Shown piece after piece: positions 30,493 to 40,672 of a stretch of DNA of 57,994 nucleotides. Position 1 is the stretch's first letter. Each line of letters begins with the position of its first letter. The notes below the pieces were generated by a model. The model made no database searches. It was not told the origin of the DNA and worked only from the letters and a program-made list of their open reading frames with translations. The translations under genes and the position numbers were made by a program. Source of the stretch: Mytilinidion resinicola (taxonomy: Eukaryota; Ascomycota; Dothideomycetes; Mytilinidiales; Mytilinidiaceae); contig NW_022985469.1 in assembly GCF_010093595.1 (NCBI RefSeq), forward strand, positions 9,758 to 67,751, given 5' to 3'.

Positions 30493-32283
30493 TTACTGCT
30501 CGATGACCACACGGTTGAAATGACTGTCAATATTCACCACACTCGTTGCATACAGACTCCCAGTCAGACAGACCTTGACCAGATCCCTGTACGGGCGCCC
30601 GAACGGAATCTTCTCAATCTCATCGAGCACCTCGCCCTCGGTCGGGAGCTCATCCGTGAATATCTCCCGGTACTGCGCGCCCCTCCCAAGCTCGAAGAGC
30701 ACAATCCCGAGCCTGTGGAAGAGCGTCGCCAGCCGCACATCTCGCGCCCTGAGCAGAGACTGCGGGAGCTGGTTCTTCTTCAAGCAGTCGAATGGTGTGG
30801 CGGTGAGATCGGTCTGCGGCGCGAGGGCCGACACGTAGGGCGAGATGCCGTTGGGCTCGGCGTACTGGCTGTTCGCCGCGCCGAAGAAGTGGAAGTCGTT
30901 CGCCGCGAACTGCTCTGAGATCCAGCCGGTTTCGTAGAGGTGCAGCACGGAGATGGCGATAATGCATGCGAGCTGCAGCCGCTTCCAGCACGCGACGAGG
31001 GGGTCCACGCCGACTTGTGCTTTGAGAAGCTCGGCGAAGGAGCAGCGCGAGAAGGCCTTTGCGACCGTGGGCGAGAATGCGCCGGGGATCCCGTGGATGA
31101 CGATCGTGGTGTGCTGGCTCTTGAAGAGCAGCGAGGCGGGTGGCTCATTCCGCTTGAACGGCTTCGTCTTGATGGCCGCCACGATTTCCTCGAGCGTGTT
31201 GATCTTCTCCAGGGGGAGGACTGGCGTGGTCATCGCCGACGAGTAAATGGCTTCCGCGAGGAGCAGGAAGGGCTGTTCCCCGTCCTTGCTGCTGGACACC
31301 AGCAGAGGGAATTTGAACGAGCGGTCCGTGTGGTCGACGTAGTCCACCGGACCGAACACGCGCTCGAAATACCCGGAGTCGGCTCGTTCTTTTTCGAGTT
31401 TTAAGTCGAGGTTGTGGCCTTTAGGGACATGGAGCGCTGTGTAGAGAGCTCTTGCTGCCGCCCGTATGCTACTTGGGTTGTCAGAGTTGTTACTCGCTGC
31501 AGAATTGGTCGTCCTGTCGATTTCGCACTGCGTAGAAAGTGTTTTTAGAAGGGCGAGCCAGTCATCGATGTCGTTGATGAGAGATCTCAGCTGTTCCTTG
31601 AGCGAGATGGACCACTTGAACTTCGTCCCTGGGCTGAGCTTCTGCTGTAGTGCCTCTTGAGCGAGCATGGTTTTTGCTGCAGTCTCATCTGCCGGACCTT
31701 CCGCTGTCGATGCAACACTTGGCCTTTTTTTCCTCTTCCAGATCCCGTTGCGGTCAGAAACGGATAATCGCTTGTACCAACGTGGATTCGACTCTGGTTC
31801 CTTTTGCGTTTGTAGCTTTGATGACGACGAACTGCGGCCTGACACACTAGGGCTACGGCTGACAGAGTTTGAGGAAGTCTCTTTCATGGGACTCAGCGGT
31901 AGTGATTGCTGACTTGGCCCTTTCCCTATCGCAGTAACACTTTCAAAGCTGTCAGGGTCGATGGATCGTAGTGTTCGAAAGGCTTCCCCAAACTTGACAT
32001 TGAGCTGGGCGAGGCACTTCAACGTCATTTCATAGCCTTCTTCGCCCCAGAGGTCTTTAAAGCCGTCCTCGAGGTTGTCTTTCCGTCGCTGCCGAGCTTT
32101 TGTGTTCCATGTCCTCTGCCACAACTCAAGCGTGTACTTCTGCGCTTCCAGCCTTTGGGTTGCGTTGACAACCTGATTCGCCGCCTGACTGGAATCGCGG
32201 AGCACTCTGGCCAGCGTTGTCCCATTCTTGATCGCCAAATCGACAAATCCAATGGCGGAGATGACCAAGCCTGCGACCTCCAT
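30493..32283 (-). CDS. HeLo-like N-domain protein with C-terminal DUF7580-type domain
   Basis: Single-exon frame; Met at 32283 gives 596 residues. The open frame extends 143 codons further upstream, but MEVAGLVISAIGFVDLAIKN is the typical start of HeLo-like (prion-inhibition/propagation) domains, so I take it as the true start. Residues about 1-110 fit this helical domain, which in HET-S forms membrane pores that kill the cell. A Ser/Lys-rich linker (about 125-190) follows. The C-terminal half, ending GRPYRDLVKVCLTGSLY...NIDSHFNRVVIEQ, matches the region common in fungal DUF7580 proteins, with a degenerate kinase-like flavour (QLACIIAISVLHLYETGW). It probably acts in self-recognition, by analogy only. 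It is transcribed away from the Rho-fusion gene, their starts being about 465 bp apart. Confidence 0.75.
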   Translation of the reverse strand: MEVAGLVISAIGFVDLAIKNGTTLARVLRDSSQAANQVVNATQRLEAQKYTLELWQRTWNTKARQRRKDNLEDGFKDLWGEEGYEMTLKCLAQLNVKFGEAFRTLRSIDPDSFESVTAIGKGPSQQSLPLSPMKETSSNSVSRSPSVSGRSSSSSKLQTQKEPESNPRWYKRLSVSDRNGIWKRKKRPSVASTAEGPADETAAKTMLAQEALQQKLSPGTKFKWSISLKEQLRSLINDIDDWLALLKTLSTQCEIDRTTNSAASNNSDNPSSIRAAARALYTALHVPKGHNLDLKLEKERADSGYFERVFGPVDYVDHTDRSFKFPLLVSSSKDGEQPFLLLAEAIYSSAMTTPVLPLEKINTLEEIVAAIKTKPFKRNEPPASLLFKSQHTTIVIHGIPGAFSPTVAKAFSRCSFAELLKAQVGVDPLVACWKRLQLACIIAISVLHLYETGWISEQFAANDFHFFGAANSQYAEPNGISPYVSALAPQTDLTATPFDCLKKNQLPQSLLRARDVRLATLFHRLGIVLFELGRGAQYREIFTDELPTEGEVLDEIEKIPFGRPYRDLVKVCLTGSLYATSVVNIDSHFNRVVIEQ

Positions 32284-32747
32284 TCTCTGGCCTGGTTGAG
32301 GGTGGTTCAAGGCCTGGGGGGGTGATATGAGAATTTCGTAGAAACGAGGGGCGGGGCAGAACTCCTCTGCTCCAGCTGAAAAGCCGACTGCCTTGCTATA
32401 TTCGGAACGACAGTAGAGCCTCATGCGGGGTAGATAATCTTGGCACGACCAACTCTGAACGCTTGGGTTATCCGTGATAGAATAGTCAACTAGAACGCTC
32501 GCAGTCAGAATGGCGGAGAGTCCGACAAATCCCTTCATCCTTCCTCCGATTGAATTTCCCGGCATCGACCTCATCGGTGCGCAGGAAAGCGATGGCGAGG
32601 TCGTGGTAAGAGACCGTAGAACCAGATAATGGGAAGACAGACCGCTGATGTTTGCAAACGTTGCAAAAGTCTCAAATTCCAACTGTCCAGCTGCCCCAAG
32701 ACAAGACACCAACCCCGCTTGAATTGGCCACGATCTGCGAAGAGGAC

Positions 32748-34520
32748 ATGGCTGAAATAGTGAAGCACTTGGCCAAACGTTCGACCTCTGCTTCCTTGGC
32801 CAACATCGAGGCGATATTGAGTCTCAAAGAATGTCTGACTCGATTAAGAGAGTGGAAGAAGTGTCTCCCGAGCCCAGATGGCGATGGCTTTTCATCTGGC
32901 GACATGGACTGGCTTAGCGGCTTCGACCGGCTGATGTCCAAGATTTCCAAATTGCTGCGGCGACTTGCCATTCAGCTCGTCCGAACCGGAGTACTGATAG
33001 GGGGTGTAATAGGTGCGTTCGATTCCTCGTGGTGCTCACTGATGCCATTATTTGACGTAGGGGATCTCGTTAACACAACACAGAGCTACGGCTGTCTGCA
33101 ATGAGTGAATTCGCCAGTGCATTGCCTGTAGAAGATTCAAAAGAGTCATTGGAAACTCGAGGCTCTGAATCAGAGCTCTATTTGAGCGTAGCCGGACCGG
33201 ATCTCGAGTCTAGTGCACCAAAGCTACGTGCGGCCGTCGAACAGATTGAGGACGTAATGGATTGCCTCTGGAGCTACAAAACTGCTCTCAACCTTACCTC
33301 GGAAGCTTATAACCTGCCGATGGCTGATTTGCTTGTAGAGTCGCCGCCGGTGATACAAACGGAAGTCAATCTGTTGGAATTCCCCCACAGAACAACACTG
33401 CCAGCGGCCGAACAAGAGCCCGTTGGTACTAAAGGTGTTTTACCTGGTTATTGTAACTCAAGAACCCCACTAAAATTGCCATTAGAATCCGATGAGCAAC
33501 AGACCACCGCTCTAGAAGGTTTGGGGCCGGTTTCCTGCCAGTTTTACATATTTACTAAACTGCGAATAGAAAACCCCGAAGAGGTTGTTGTACTTCCCCG
33601 TAAGATGTTTCGCCCTGAGAAGACCTTTAAAAAGATTGGCTTAGATGGCACGGCATCTCCATTCTCCCACATTTAGTAAGTGGTTCCGCTCCCAAATCAT
33701 GGTGCCGACTAATTTATTTGTGCAGCAATATCTTTGGTGAGACGGGATGGAGAACTATGCATGAAAACTCCCTCGAAGTTGGCGATCGTAAGTTCCCTAC
33801 CTCACGATTGAGGTCTCAGTGAATACACAGTGCGGCAGATGCTAACGACCGTTAGCGAACTGGCCACCGGGGCATGTGGCTTGGTTGGATGAACCGAAGC
33901 ACTACGCCGCCGAGTCAAGCTACTACAGGAGGAAGATGGTTGCTGTCGGCGACGGTGCTTGCGGAAAGACGTGCACTTATATCACCTTCTCGAAAGGCAC
34001 GTTTCCGGAGGTATACGTCCCAACCGTCTTCGAAAACTACGTCGCGGACGTGGAGGTAGACGGCAAGCATGTCGAGCTCGCTTTATGGGACACGGCTGGC
34101 CAATCAGACTACGACAGACTCCGGCCTTTATCGTACCCTGATTCGCATGCCATCATGATCAGCTTTGCCATCGATTCCCCGGATTCGCTCGTCAATGCGG
34201 CTGATGGATGGATTTCGGAGGTGGCACATTTTTGCCGTGGGCTACCAATCCTTTTGGCCGGATTCAAACACGACCTGAAGCACGACAAAAAGACGGCTGA
34301 AGAGCTAAGCAAGACCTCGCAGAAGCCGGTGACATATGGTCAAGGACTTGCGGCCGCCAAGTACATTGGTGCTGCGGCCTACGTCGAGTGCTCAGCCCTG
34401 ACTGGCGCTGGAATTCGGGAGACTTTCGAAGTGATGACTCGGTTGGCACTTAAAATGGCTAAGAAGGCGAAGAAAAGTGCGGGGGCTAAACACAAAGACG
34501 CCTCGTGCAATTTAATGTAG
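32748..34520 (+). CDS. Rho-family GTPase fused to a long unrecognised N-terminal region
   Basis: Exons 32748..33012, 33084..33675, 33726..33787, 33856..34520 join in phase (phases 1, 2, 1) to 527 residues. Introns have GTGCGT/GTAAGT donors and CAG/TAG acceptors. Residues about 315-527 are a complete Rho domain close to fungal Rho1: P-loop GDGACGKT, switch [22 protein letters not shown], and a lysine-rich tail ending CNLM, a prenylation box. The base-recognition motif is altered (GFKHDL), DTAGQE is DTAGQS, and SAL replaces the usual SAR/SAK. The first about 310 residues contain helical segments ([36 protein letters not shown]) and a segment [20 protein letters not shown] leading into the GTPase; I recognise no family. 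The start is uncertain since the frame is open upstream to about 32652. Rho switches control actin, wall synthesis and NADPH oxidase; the N-terminal region may sense or regulate. Confidence 0.75.
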
Positions 34521-35138
34521 ATCGGCGGAATTAGGGGTTGTTGAGGTATAATGATTGAAGGGTTGATAAACTATGATTAGGGAGGGCCTATTGCGGGTAA
34601 GTCTCTCTAGGCTTTAATTGGTATAGTGGTTGATGATTACTACGTCCTTCCCTTTCCTGTCCCATGGACATTAAGAGACCTTGATACTTAACAAAAACCC
34701 ACATCGGACCCTATCCTCTCGCAGGTCGCAAATGGAGCGAGAGTGTGAAGAAACCCGATTAATAGCGAAGATGCAAAATGAAATGCCGATCCCATCTTTA
34801 ACTAAGTGCATAGGAAGCCATCCTAACCCCGGAGGATGGCGAGGTGCCCTTGACGGTTGGAGCGGCGAACCTTGCATGTTTTACTGTCCTTGAGACGATC
34901 CCTTTCAATGCGGACGCCGAGACAGACCACTTCGCGCTAGGGTGTACCATCTCATAATGATGGGCCACGCTGTGTTCCCCGAAATTATCGACGGCGAATA
35001 TGGATGGTATGAGAAAGTGGGAGACAGATTCGCGAACAGGCAGTTCCCCCAAGACCAACATGTCTGTAGCGCAGTCACCTTGAAGTGCTGACAGAAGGAA
35101 TATGGATCTGCTGGGGAAGTGGTTCGAGATATCGGTGG
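34521..35138. other. Intergenic region between convergent genes
   Basis: It lies between the Rho-fusion gene and the MFS gene, both ending here. No gene or repeat is recognised. Confidence 0.5.
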
Positions 35139-36578
35139 TCACATCCTCTTGACAATCTTCCTATCCATCGCCACCCTCGCGATTAAGACAATAAAACTTG
35201 ACACCAACGCCACACCACCTGCATAAAAGATAGCAGGCCGATATACTTCTACTCCCTGAACCCCCCCATCCACTTTCCCTCCCGCCGCCTGTAGCAGATA
35301 CCCAGCAATCGGCGCACCCATAACATACCCCCCAGTCCACCCCGTGATAGCCATAGACATCGCGACCGCTGCTCTGCCAGGACCAAACATAGTCCCCACC
35401 ACCGTCGGCATCGTCGTAAAGAACGCCCCATTTGCCACTCCATTCAGCATGGCGAAGATGATCAGCGGCGCCAGCGTGCTCGACACCGGCCAGATCGCAA
35501 GCATACTGACCGCATTCAGCAGCATCGTAATCAGAAACATATTAACCGGCCCAATCTTGTCGCATAGGGGGCCCGCAATTAACCTCCCCGTCGTCGTGCA
35601 CAAAGCGAACCCAGCAACCAGCCCAGCACCAGTCGACGAACTCAGCCCAATCGACTTCGCGAAAAGCGGGAGGAAGAACGGCGGCACGAACAGCGCGAAG
35701 GTCGCCAGCGACGCGGCGATGAACACTGCGGTAAACGGTACGCTGCGGAACATGCTCCACTCCACAAACTCGCTCTTCCTCAGCTTCGCGCCCTCGCGCT
35801 CTTTGATCAGCCACGCTGCTGGCAGCCCCGTGGCGAGCGTCAGGATCCCGATGATTCGAAAGCTCCACGCGATGCCGACATGGCGGATCAACGCGTCCAG
35901 CGAGAGCGAGAGAACGGTACCTCCGAGCCCGCCTCCCGCCTTCACAAGGCCGTTCGCGAGTCCGAGCTTGCTGCTGAAGTACTGCGTCGGGAGGATGTTG
36001 CAGATTCCATACAAAAAGCAACTGCCGACCCCCGTCAGGGCGCCTGCGGTCCCAAACAAGCCGCCGAGATTAGCCGTCGTGAAGCCCGCCGTGATGAGGC
36101 CCACGCCGAGCAGCAGCATGCCGAAGAGCGCGGTGTTGCGCGCGCCGAAGAACAGCATGGCGCGCACGTTGAAGAGGCCGAAGGCGACGCAGATGCCGAT
36201 GGAGAGGGTGCCGACGAAGGACATGGTGGCCGGGGTGGTGGTGGAGAGAGAGGATGAGAGGAGAGCGGTTTGGAGGACGCCCCAGGCGCCGCTCCAGCCG
36301 TTGAACCAGAAGGTTATGACGCTGCAGGCGGCGACGATGGTCCAGCCGGGGCCGCCGTCGGGGATTGCGGTGGTTACGTTGGAGGAGTCGGCGTTTTCGG
36401 CGGTGGTGTGCAGCCGTTCGTCGTCGGAGAGGCGGCGAGGGGAGTCTTGGATTGCGGCGTCATTTTGGAGAGATGCGTTGGAGATGTTGCGTATGTCGTT
36501 TTGGGGTTGAAAATCGGGGGTAGAGGGATGGGATTTGGAGTGGTGGTGTGTGATGGTTTGAAGTTCGGTTTGGCTCAT
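35139..36578 (-). CDS. MFS transporter, monocarboxylate-porter (MCT) type
   Basis: Single-exon frame of 479 residues. A hydrophilic N-terminal 70 residues precede PDGGPGWTIVAACSVITFW, the hallmark first membrane segment of MCT-type transporters ([D/E]GG.GW motif). About twelve hydrophobic segments follow, with a charged central loop (IKEREGAKLRKSEFVEW) and the second-half motif TTTGRLIAGPLCDKIGP corresponding to the MFS G-R-x-x-G-x-x-D loop. Fungal members of this large group sit in the plasma membrane and move monocarboxylates, riboflavin or secondary metabolites; the substrate cannot be read from sequence. A TATA run lies 90 bp upstream. No cluster partners are adjacent. Confidence 0.85.
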   Translation of the reverse strand: MSQTELQTITHHHSKSHPSTPDFQPQNDIRNISNASLQNDAAIQDSPRRLSDDERLHTTAENADSSNVTTAIPDGGPGWTIVAACSVITFWFNGWSGAWGVLQTALLSSSLSTTTPATMSFVGTLSIGICVAFGLFNVRAMLFFGARNTALFGMLLLGVGLITAGFTTANLGGLFGTAGALTGVGSCFLYGICNILPTQYFSSKLGLANGLVKAGGGLGGTVLSLSLDALIRHVGIAWSFRIIGILTLATGLPAAWLIKEREGAKLRKSEFVEWSMFRSVPFTAVFIAASLATFALFVPPFFLPLFAKSIGLSSSTGAGLVAGFALCTTTGRLIAGPLCDKIGPVNMFLITMLLNAVSMLAIWPVSSTLAPLIIFAMLNGVANGAFFTTMPTVVGTMFGPGRAAVAMSMAITGWTGGYVMGAPIAGYLLQAAGGKVDGGVQGVEVYRPAIFYAGGVALVSSFIVLIARVAMDRKIVKRM

Positions 36579-36667
36579 TCTTGCGGCGTTGCGAAGGAGT
36601 GGGAGAGAGAAAAGGGGATTCGAGTCTTCTTTCTGCTAACTGAATATCCAGTGACGATGGATGAGCT

Positions 36668-36677
36668 TATATATATA
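36668..36677 (-). promoter_or_regulatory. TATA box of the MFS gene
   Basis: TATATATATA lies about 90 bp upstream of the minus-strand start codon at 36578, a usual distance allowing a short 5' leader. Confidence 0.5.
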
Positions 36678-37172
36678 GATTTTGTCGTGCGCCCTGTTGT
36701 ATTGCTTAGTGGACTAGTGTCGTCGGGAGTCATCTTTTCGTCACATTTCCGCGATTAGCTTATGGATAGCATATCCCGATCGGGACTATACTCCACTTTA
36801 CTTAGCAGTTCGGCTAGCAGCAGCTCATCAAATTTTCCCCGTACAACTACAAGACTTTTACTTCTAAACTGCGTGTTGCTATGATATATGAGTCAAAAGA
36901 ATGAGCGGCAATCTAATTCGGTGGTGCGAAGTCATCACATGCCGATTGATAGAAACTGAAAATTCTGTGCAATCAGTCGGGCGACGACAGCTTTGAAGGT
37001 GGGTCACCACGTTAGAAAAGCTAACGTTTATTCATACTACTTACCGAAGACCACAAACATGAATGATACCTCTAGATACACCTTCCAAGAACTGATCTGT
37101 GTTTCCTCGGAGCAGAGTCACTTGAAGAGCATGAGCTCTACTCCAATAACCACCTGAATCATCACGTTGAAC

Positions 37173-38170
37173 CTAGTCTGCATCACATTCAACTCCAGTT
37201 CGAATATGTAGATCAGCGTTTCGACCTCTGACCGTTATGATGCTGATACGCACACCCCCTAGAGTACAGCGAGTCCTTGGACATTGAGCCGTACAATCCT
37301 TTAGCGCATGCGAGTATGCACAAACCTGAGTCCCACACTTGTGAAAATTCGTACCCCCCTCAGTCACAATGTTTGGAGAGTAAGTTTCGTTGTGAGCCTG
37401 TAGGCAGTTTCGGGGCTTGCTCACAAAGCCTTGGTGTTCCATCCATCCCCCATTTGGGCAATATTGTAGTTGTCCTTGCGCCTGATTTGGCGGCTGCATG
37501 GATCGGGGTGCATGAATTGACGGTGCTAGCGTCGAAGGTGGTTGTGAGTGTGTAGCAGTTGAAGCAGCTGGGTGATATGAGGCTTTTGGGCGATTCTCCC
37601 GTGATAGAGACCGGGGCATAGAGAGAGTATACGCGTGCTGGTATACATTTGGAAACTGCTGCTGTACCCTTGGAGAGAAAAAAATTGTCCGCGCGACCGC
37701 CACTTCTAGTTGAGACTGCAGCCTAGACTGAGACTCATGATCGGTATGGCTAGATTGCGCCGCAAACGCTTCTATGTTCTGCGATTCGGGAGCCGACTCA
37801 GATGACGTGTAAGGGCGGTCTTAGTCTCATCGCCACCGCTAGTTAAGCCAGTTCCGGAAAGGCGCACCTTCTTCTTAAGCGTTGATGTGTGGCTCGGAGA
37901 GCTTAGTATCGTGCCGAACCTCTTCCAAATTCAGGCTGTCGCATGAGCATCAGTAGACTGGACTCCTGCTGGTCGTTGCGCTTGGTGTCTGGCTAAGATC
38001 ACAGCGACATCGTCCTTGATACTTTTCATATCATCTTTGATGTTGTTGATGCCATTTCTGATATCCTCAATGCGGTTGTTGTCCACGCTGAGTGATGTGC
38101 GACAGTCGCGGAACAGTGCGTGGAGCTTTAACGGTGATTTGTTGCGGCCTAGAGTGATAAATGTGAGGAT
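37173..38170 (-). pseudogene. Probable relic of a fungal N-domain (STAND/ankyrin-like) gene
   Basis: On the minus strand around 38165-37930 a frame reads RNKSPLKLHALFRDCRTSLS...NNRIEDIRNGINNIKDDMKSIKDD, resembling the helical linker that follows the N-terminal domain in fungal ankyrin/NACHT proteins, then meets TGA near 37945. Another open frame, 37703-37173, carries on with Ser/Pro-rich and Cys-containing sequence but has no recognised domain. No start or splice model unites the parts. It may be a decayed relative of the intact ankyrin gene at 2306-5868. Confidence 0.35.
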
Positions 38171-38419
38171 GAAAGCAATCCGCTTTTGGTTTTAATATTT
38201 TCATCATTGGTTCCAGAAAGACACGCGAGAGATCCATAAGTTTCTCATGGCGACCAAATTGTCAAATTCGGTACAACGAGCTTCATAGAACATTGACCCG
38301 TTGTCAATATATTTGAAGAGAGCAATTGGGAAGCTACCGTTCTGTACTCCCGGACCGGGAAACACAAGCACTCTTCAACAAAACAGACATTCGAAAATAG
38401 TAATTGAGCATAGCTGGGC

Positions 38420-38668
38420 ACTCAGGTTGCAGCACTACAACCTAGGATCAACAACTCATATGCCAGAAAGCTACTCTCCGAACATCAGCTGTAGAGAACC
38501 CAGCTGAAATCTCAGCTGTAGAGAACCGAGCTGAAGCCTCAGCTGTGCAGGGCTCATCTGAACTTACTAGCGCGCCACCCTGGGGGTGGCCCCCTTCCTT
38601 CCCCTAGTATATATACAACTAGCTAGACGTCTATAGAAATCAGAGTTCACATCAATTTCAACCTGAGT
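38420..38668 (-). mobile_element. 249-bp inverted-repeat element (copy B)
   Basis: The plus strand starts ACTCAGGTTGCAGCACTACA and ends TTTCAACCTGAGT, the perfect inverted ends ACTCAGGTTG/CAACCTGAGT. It is in opposite orientation to copy A. TGGGC is duplicated on both sides (38415-38419, 38669-38673). The interior has a threefold 'cagctgtagagaacc(c/g)agctgaa' type repeat absent from copy A, while both end regions are conserved. Confidence 0.85.
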
Positions 38669-38776
38669 TGGGCAGACTTCGAACATCTAGAGTTCGAGAT
38701 GCACCCATATTAACAGTCAGAAATTGTGATGCAACGGGTTGCATTTCCATTACTTGAACACCTTCGGACATGAACA

Positions 38777-39547
38777 TTAGAAGCAAATGCCCGGCTCCTC
38801 GAGGTAAAGTGGCGGCCACGGGGGGTTACTTGCAGCTTCGATTTCGTGTACGAGCTTCCCGTTGGCAATGATGCAAGTATTTTTGATACGTGTAGACATG
38901 GGATTAGAAGCCTGGGAATGAAAAGGCGCAAGTTATCACAGAGGTGCTGTAGAGTTGTCTCGGACTTATCGGCGAAAGGCCTTCCAAGAGTTCCATATCC
39001 AAGTCCAAAGAGATTTGCAAGAATATCTTCCCTGGTCTCGAAGCGGATATGGATGGTCATGGTTCCTATAGTAACATTCCGATGTTTTGCCGTATGGTGT
39101 GGGCTGCTTACGATTCCTTCATTAAGGAACGAACGAAGGAAAAATAATGACAGTGTTGCTCAGCAAGCAGAAATGATCTTGCATAATCCGGGGTCCACAA
39201 TCTATGTTTATATGGAGATCGTCGATATGGGTTGGTATTACTGGGAATGCTCTCCACTTAGGCATATGATATGACAAGTCCACTTCGTACTTCATACGCC
39301 GCTGGCGCTTCCTCCGTTCGATTGCTTCTTGTGTTTCGAAGTTTATCAGGCGATTTGCGAGAAGAAGAGGTCCTACAGCCGGGATCAATGGCTGGAATTT
39401 GGCGTGGCACGTTTTTCTCCAGGACGTTAGAATTGATTTGTTGGAATCCGTCATTGTTGAAAAGAGGGGATACGTGATGTCGGAGTCCAAAACGGCATCG
39501 TAAATCTCGTCTCGCAGCTCCCTTGAGAGATCGAAAATAGAAAGCAT
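38777..39547 (-). pseudogene. Frameshifted gene of a fungal F-box/2EXR-like family
   Basis: The minus strand begins MLSIFDLSRELRDEIYDAVL at 39547, the start typical of a large fungal family with an F-box-like LPxELRxxIY motif. It continues through LLLANRLINFETQEAI and HIDDLHINIDCG. Near 39165 the frame must shift by one base to read ATLSLFFLRSFLNEG and TIHIRFETREDILANLFGLGYG, and near 38920 again to reach KNTCIIANGKLVHEIE and the stop at 38777. Each piece fits the expected order, so this is one gene with two indels. No splice sites explain the shifts. Confidence 0.55.
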
Positions 39548-39867
39548 TGTCTTGGGATAGTCAATGGTTAATGGCCACAAAGGAAAGAGAGAACAGTAGA
39601 AGACGACGAAGAGAAGAGCTAGAATTTTGGAGTCGGTGCAGAATAAAGTCTGGTAGCGAGCAATAGGCAACGTCATTGACCTTGTCGAGACTTTCTGCCT
39701 GTACCATGGCGCTGACTCCCTGCAACTATAATCGGCAGTCTTACTAAGAGAAAAAGGGTACGTAACACGGGCGAGGTCGTGTATCATCCATGGCACGGAG
39801 GGACAGGGATAAAATTATGACAAATTATAGAGTGAAAATTTTGACGAGCTTGCAATTCAACCAATCA

Positions 39868-40005
39868 GGTCGATTAGCTCAGTTGGTTAGAGCGTGGTAT
39901 GTGTTCACCTTACTTAACTGCTACTCAAGCATGGTACTAATACCTAATAGGTGCTAATATCATGTGTTAACGCCAAGGTCGCGGGTTCGACCCCCGTATT
40001 GACCA
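39868..40005 (+). tRNA. tRNA-Ile(AAU)-like gene with interrupted anticodon arm
   Basis: The acceptor arm GGTCGAT pairs with ATTGACC, the D arm GCTC...GAGC is intact, and the T arm GCGGG-TTCGACC-CCCGT is intact; the body matches fungal tRNA-Ile. The 3' half of the anticodon arm is ACGCCA (39970-39975). The 5' half occurs three times: TGGTA at 39895, TGGTA-CTAATA at 39932, and AGGTG-CTAATA at 39949. With the second copy, a 27-nt intron (39943-39969) sits at the canonical 37/38 site, leaving 37 extra nucleotides before it. With the third, a 10-nt intron results and still more extra sequence remains. Whether it is functional is doubtful. Confidence 0.65.
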
Positions 40006-40672
40006 GAATCCCATTTTTTTGCTTCTTATTTCAGCTCCAGCATCGCTGAAGTATAACCATTGTAGGCGATGGGGATGGTTATGTTTTTGCTAGCTTGATT
40101 ATTATAAGGCACGAAGATGAAGGGAAATAGTAACGCGAGAATACGCGAGAATACGCAAGCTGGTCTGTCGACTTTGATTGGCGATGAAGAGGATAAGGGA
40201 AGAGTGATGCGGAATTTCAAATATATTGAGAAGGAAAACTTGTGGAGGGCGAGCAGAGGACAGTGTCTCTTACTCCATCATCAAAGGGAATGCAAAGCGG
40301 TGGAACCATTAGCCGTCATGGCGCATGACAAGGTCCTGCCGCTACCTATTGCATTGAACATGGAGGCTGAGGTTGGATGCGCCAGGATTATGGTTCAGTG
40401 CCAGACTACGACAAGACTAATGAAACTGAGCGAGAGGTAACGTAAGAGATATGTAGATGTGGAGGCGGTCGTCTATCATCAAGGTCGTCACTGTCTATGG
40501 GTAGGGAGGGCACTGGAGTTAGATAATTCTAGAATAACACTTTTGACCGTATTCTACCACTTGTTAAAATAGCCACATCCGAGTCTCCGAAACTCAAACT
40601 TCAACATCATCAAAATGCATCTGTACATCTACGATACGACTGCGTTAGAGTACAGTTGAACTCCCAGCCACT
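40006..40672. other. Intergenic region
   Basis: A 107-codon plus-strand frame at 40117-40440 has no family resemblance, no splice context and unusual composition; I do not call it a gene. The rest is the promoter side of the transporter gene. Confidence 0.4.

Noticed and set aside
32284..32712. 143-codon N-terminal extension of the HeLo gene
   Set aside because: The HeLo-like domain starts at the internal Met (MEVAGLVISA), and the upstream part shows no domain and overlaps the divergent promoter.
35344..36510. 388-codon plus-strand frame opposite the MFS gene
   Set aside because: It is the antisense shadow of a GC-rich membrane-protein gene whose minus-strand product has all MFS hallmarks.
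37173..37703. Intact 176-residue protein gene
   Set aside because: No start context or recognised domain, and it continues a degraded frame from upstream; treated as part of a relic.
40117..40440. 107-codon plus-strand frame
   Set aside because: No homology pattern, no introns nearby and no promoter signal; likely chance.
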